Source: Anoplopoma fimbria
Lineage: Eukaryota > Chordata > Actinopteri > Perciformes > Anoplopomatidae
Assembly: GCF_027596085.1 (NCBI RefSeq)
Contig: NC_072458.1
Coordinates: 537,001 to 601,000, forward strand
Length of the DNA: 64,000 nucleotides
Direction: 5' to 3'
Position 1 is the stretch's first letter; each line of letters starts with the position of its first letter. Of the stretch, positions 1-64,000 are shown one piece after another. The notes under the pieces are model-generated. The model was given only the letters and a program-made list of their open reading frames with translations. It was not told the origin of the DNA and did no database searches. The translations under genes were made by a program, and so were the position numbers.

Positions 1-62274
<62,274 letters not shown>

Positions 62275-62599
62275 TAGACTGGGGGGATGGATCCCAGTTT
62301 CACTGCTCTGAAGGTTTTGTGCCAATGTGCTTGGAAGGAGACTCTGGCCAGTTGTCAGATTTTGGTTTCTGGAGGATGAATACTAATTTCAACCTTTTCT
62401 CATCACTTCACCATCACACAGATACTGGAGGGGTAATGGTAGTTCTGCCTCTAATATGCATGAGTTGTCCTGTGCTGGTAGCTGTGGGAATATTAGCTAC
62501 TAAGATAATTACTCCTGGCCATCCAGGTCTTACACAACCTAAGGGGAAGTCGTGTATGCATACTTGGTCGTAAGTCAAGAACGTTCACAGTTGGTGTTG

Positions 62600-62700
62600 T
62601 ATTCCACAAAACCTGGGCGTAGTATCCAAAAGAGTACAACCGTTTAGGGATAGGGTGAGCAGTTTATCTGAAATTTTGTTTCTGATTTGTAGAGACCAAA
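62600..62700 (+). mobile_element. second small fragment of the same LINE module
   Basis: gtatccaaaagagtacaacc, then gggatagggtgagcagttta, parallels 62886-62940 (agtgaccaaaagagaacaac ... gggtcagggtgagcagcttg), about 270 bp downstream. Either a second insertion or a local duplication. Confidence 0.5.
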
Positions 62701-62769
62701 TCACAAAGTTCCTCTCCCAAGACAAAGAAGTGTATGTTAGGGTGTGGTGAAGTAAGGGTAGGATAAGAT

Positions 62770-63258
62770 CAATATGCAGATTGGTGTGGCATCCACCAGT
62801 TTGTGTTGAAGAGAAAGCTGAGCATTAAGGTGAAGCTGTCAATTTAGCAGTCGATTCAGGTTGTGGCAAGGGAGCTTTATGAGCTTTGGGTAGTGACCAA
62901 AAGAGAACAACCCTTTAGGGTCAGGGTGAGCAGCTTGGATATCAAGGAACAGCTTGGAGTAGAACAGCTGCTACTTTCTGTTGAAAGCAACCAGTTGAAG
63001 TTGTTCAGAAATGTGATCGGGATGCCGTCCCCTATGCACTGTGGAAGTATATTCTGGACACGTCCAACTAGAGACCCCAGAGCAGACCCAGAAGACTATA
63101 GAGGGATTGCTTATCCCATCTGGCCTTGGAACGCCTTGGGATTCCTTATGAGGAGCTGGAGGACATCGCTGGGGAAAGTCATGTGTGGGCTGCTAATTAA
63201 ATTGCTACCACTGCAATCTAAACCTGGATAACTGGTGGAAAATGACTGCATGGATGGT
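62770..63258 (+). mobile_element. decayed non-LTR retrotransposon, C-terminal end of the polyprotein
   Basis: The DNA runs from cagattggtgtggcatccac through tgagctttgggtagtgacca to ccttggaacgccttgggatt and gataactggtggaaaatgac. This is the well-known 3' coding end of a fish LINE. A surviving open frame (62863-63231, 122 codons) reads ELWVVTKREQ, VEQLLLSVESNQLK and then a corrupted WERLGIP-type motif. An internal piece is missing and key residues are altered, so it is inactive. Clade not assigned. Confidence 0.65.
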
Positions 63259-64000
63259 TTGACAGACTTCTTCAGAGCAGAAATGAATGAACACAATATC
63301 TGACCATGTAGTAACCGAAATAACAGGCCAGCTGTTGAGTTTTGATTGTGCAGTAACTGAAGTTGAATGTAATGTTCACTGAACAACTATGGACATGTTT
63401 TAAGACATCTTCATTTTATTTAATTAACTTGTATTTATTTCAAGCTGTCTTTTTTTTCTCTTTTCCACACTACCTTTTGTCATCCTTTCCTCAGAAGATG
63501 AATGACTCCCACTGCATCTGTTAATAAAACCTTTGTATGCACATATTGTATATGGACACCCAAATGATATTCCTCAATTGGAGTTTATTGTGGCCTTAGT
63601 GAATGTTTCAGAATGTGGTTATTTGCTAATGAGTATTCATAAGTCATCATCTTCCCCTTAAATGTTTTTTGAGATCTAACTGATCTCAACAAACCCCACC
63701 ACTGAACTGCAAACTATAAGCTCTAGATTGTAGATCTATACTGTAGTCATTGATCGTGTAATTAGCTGCTGCCTTTGCAAATTGAACGAAAGGCACATCA
63801 CACATTTGCATGTATTTTGTGTATGTTTGCAAAAAGCAATTGAGCAAGAAAGAATGGAAGAAATAATGGAGAATGTTTTCTCTATTGATTAAACCTTTCA
63901 ATTTTTTGTCCTTGTGCGACCATCGCATCCAGTCTGCTGCTGACACCTGAAAAAGCAGATTCTCTGAAAGTGTAGTGAGGGTGCGTCCAATCGATCCGGG

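Overview
The window is a piece of a vertebrate nuclear genome, most likely a ray-finned (teleost) fish. The evidence is spliced exons with canonical GT/AG borders, long AT-rich introns, many CA/GT microsatellites, and interspersed repeats that I recognise as typical of fish (tRNA-like SINE tails, L2/CR1-type LINE ends). There is no bacterial, phage or CRISPR-like content.

The window lies inside one gene, on the + strand. I assembled 33 internal exons between 1001 and 62212. They join in a single open frame of 5,100 nt (1,700 codons) with no stop and no phase conflict. The protein is seven CUB domains alternating with seven sushi (CCP) domains, followed by eight more sushi domains in a row. 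This is the architecture of the CSMD family (CUB and Sushi Multiple Domains), which are very large single-pass membrane proteins of neurons linked to complement control and to synapse and dendrite development. Diagnostic peptides (for example [46 protein letters not shown]) fit CSMD2 better than CSMD1 or CSMD3, so I call it csmd2. By comparison with the 14-CUB family layout the window should hold CUB8-CUB14 and sushi 8-22. The start codon, signal peptide and CUB1-7 lie upstream. The last sushi domains, membrane span and cytoplasmic tail lie downstream.

Layout: 1-1000 intron with a CT-rich acceptor; 1001-13056 two CUBs and a sushi, with a 9.4-kb intron inside the first CUB; 17080-36206 the CUB/sushi alternation, including two CUBs split over three exons; 39403-52402 the last two CUBs with their sushi domains around a 6.3-kb repeat-rich intron; 53678-56014 a compact cluster of five sushi exons; 59579-62212 three more sushi exons; 62213-64000 an intron with a decayed LINE. 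Every domain boundary is a phase-1 intron, so each domain is a frame-neutral cassette.

I see no second gene, RNA gene, promoter or polyadenylation region that I can defend. About 8% of the window is coding. The rest is intron holding microsatellites, perfect hairpins, small tandem duplications and transposon remnants. I did not find a previously undescribed system. The observations most worth following are the predicted loss of calcium ligands in particular CUB domains, the unequal placement of introns inside homologous CUB domains, a dense cluster of TAAT/ATTA motifs in one intron, and opposed SINE copies.
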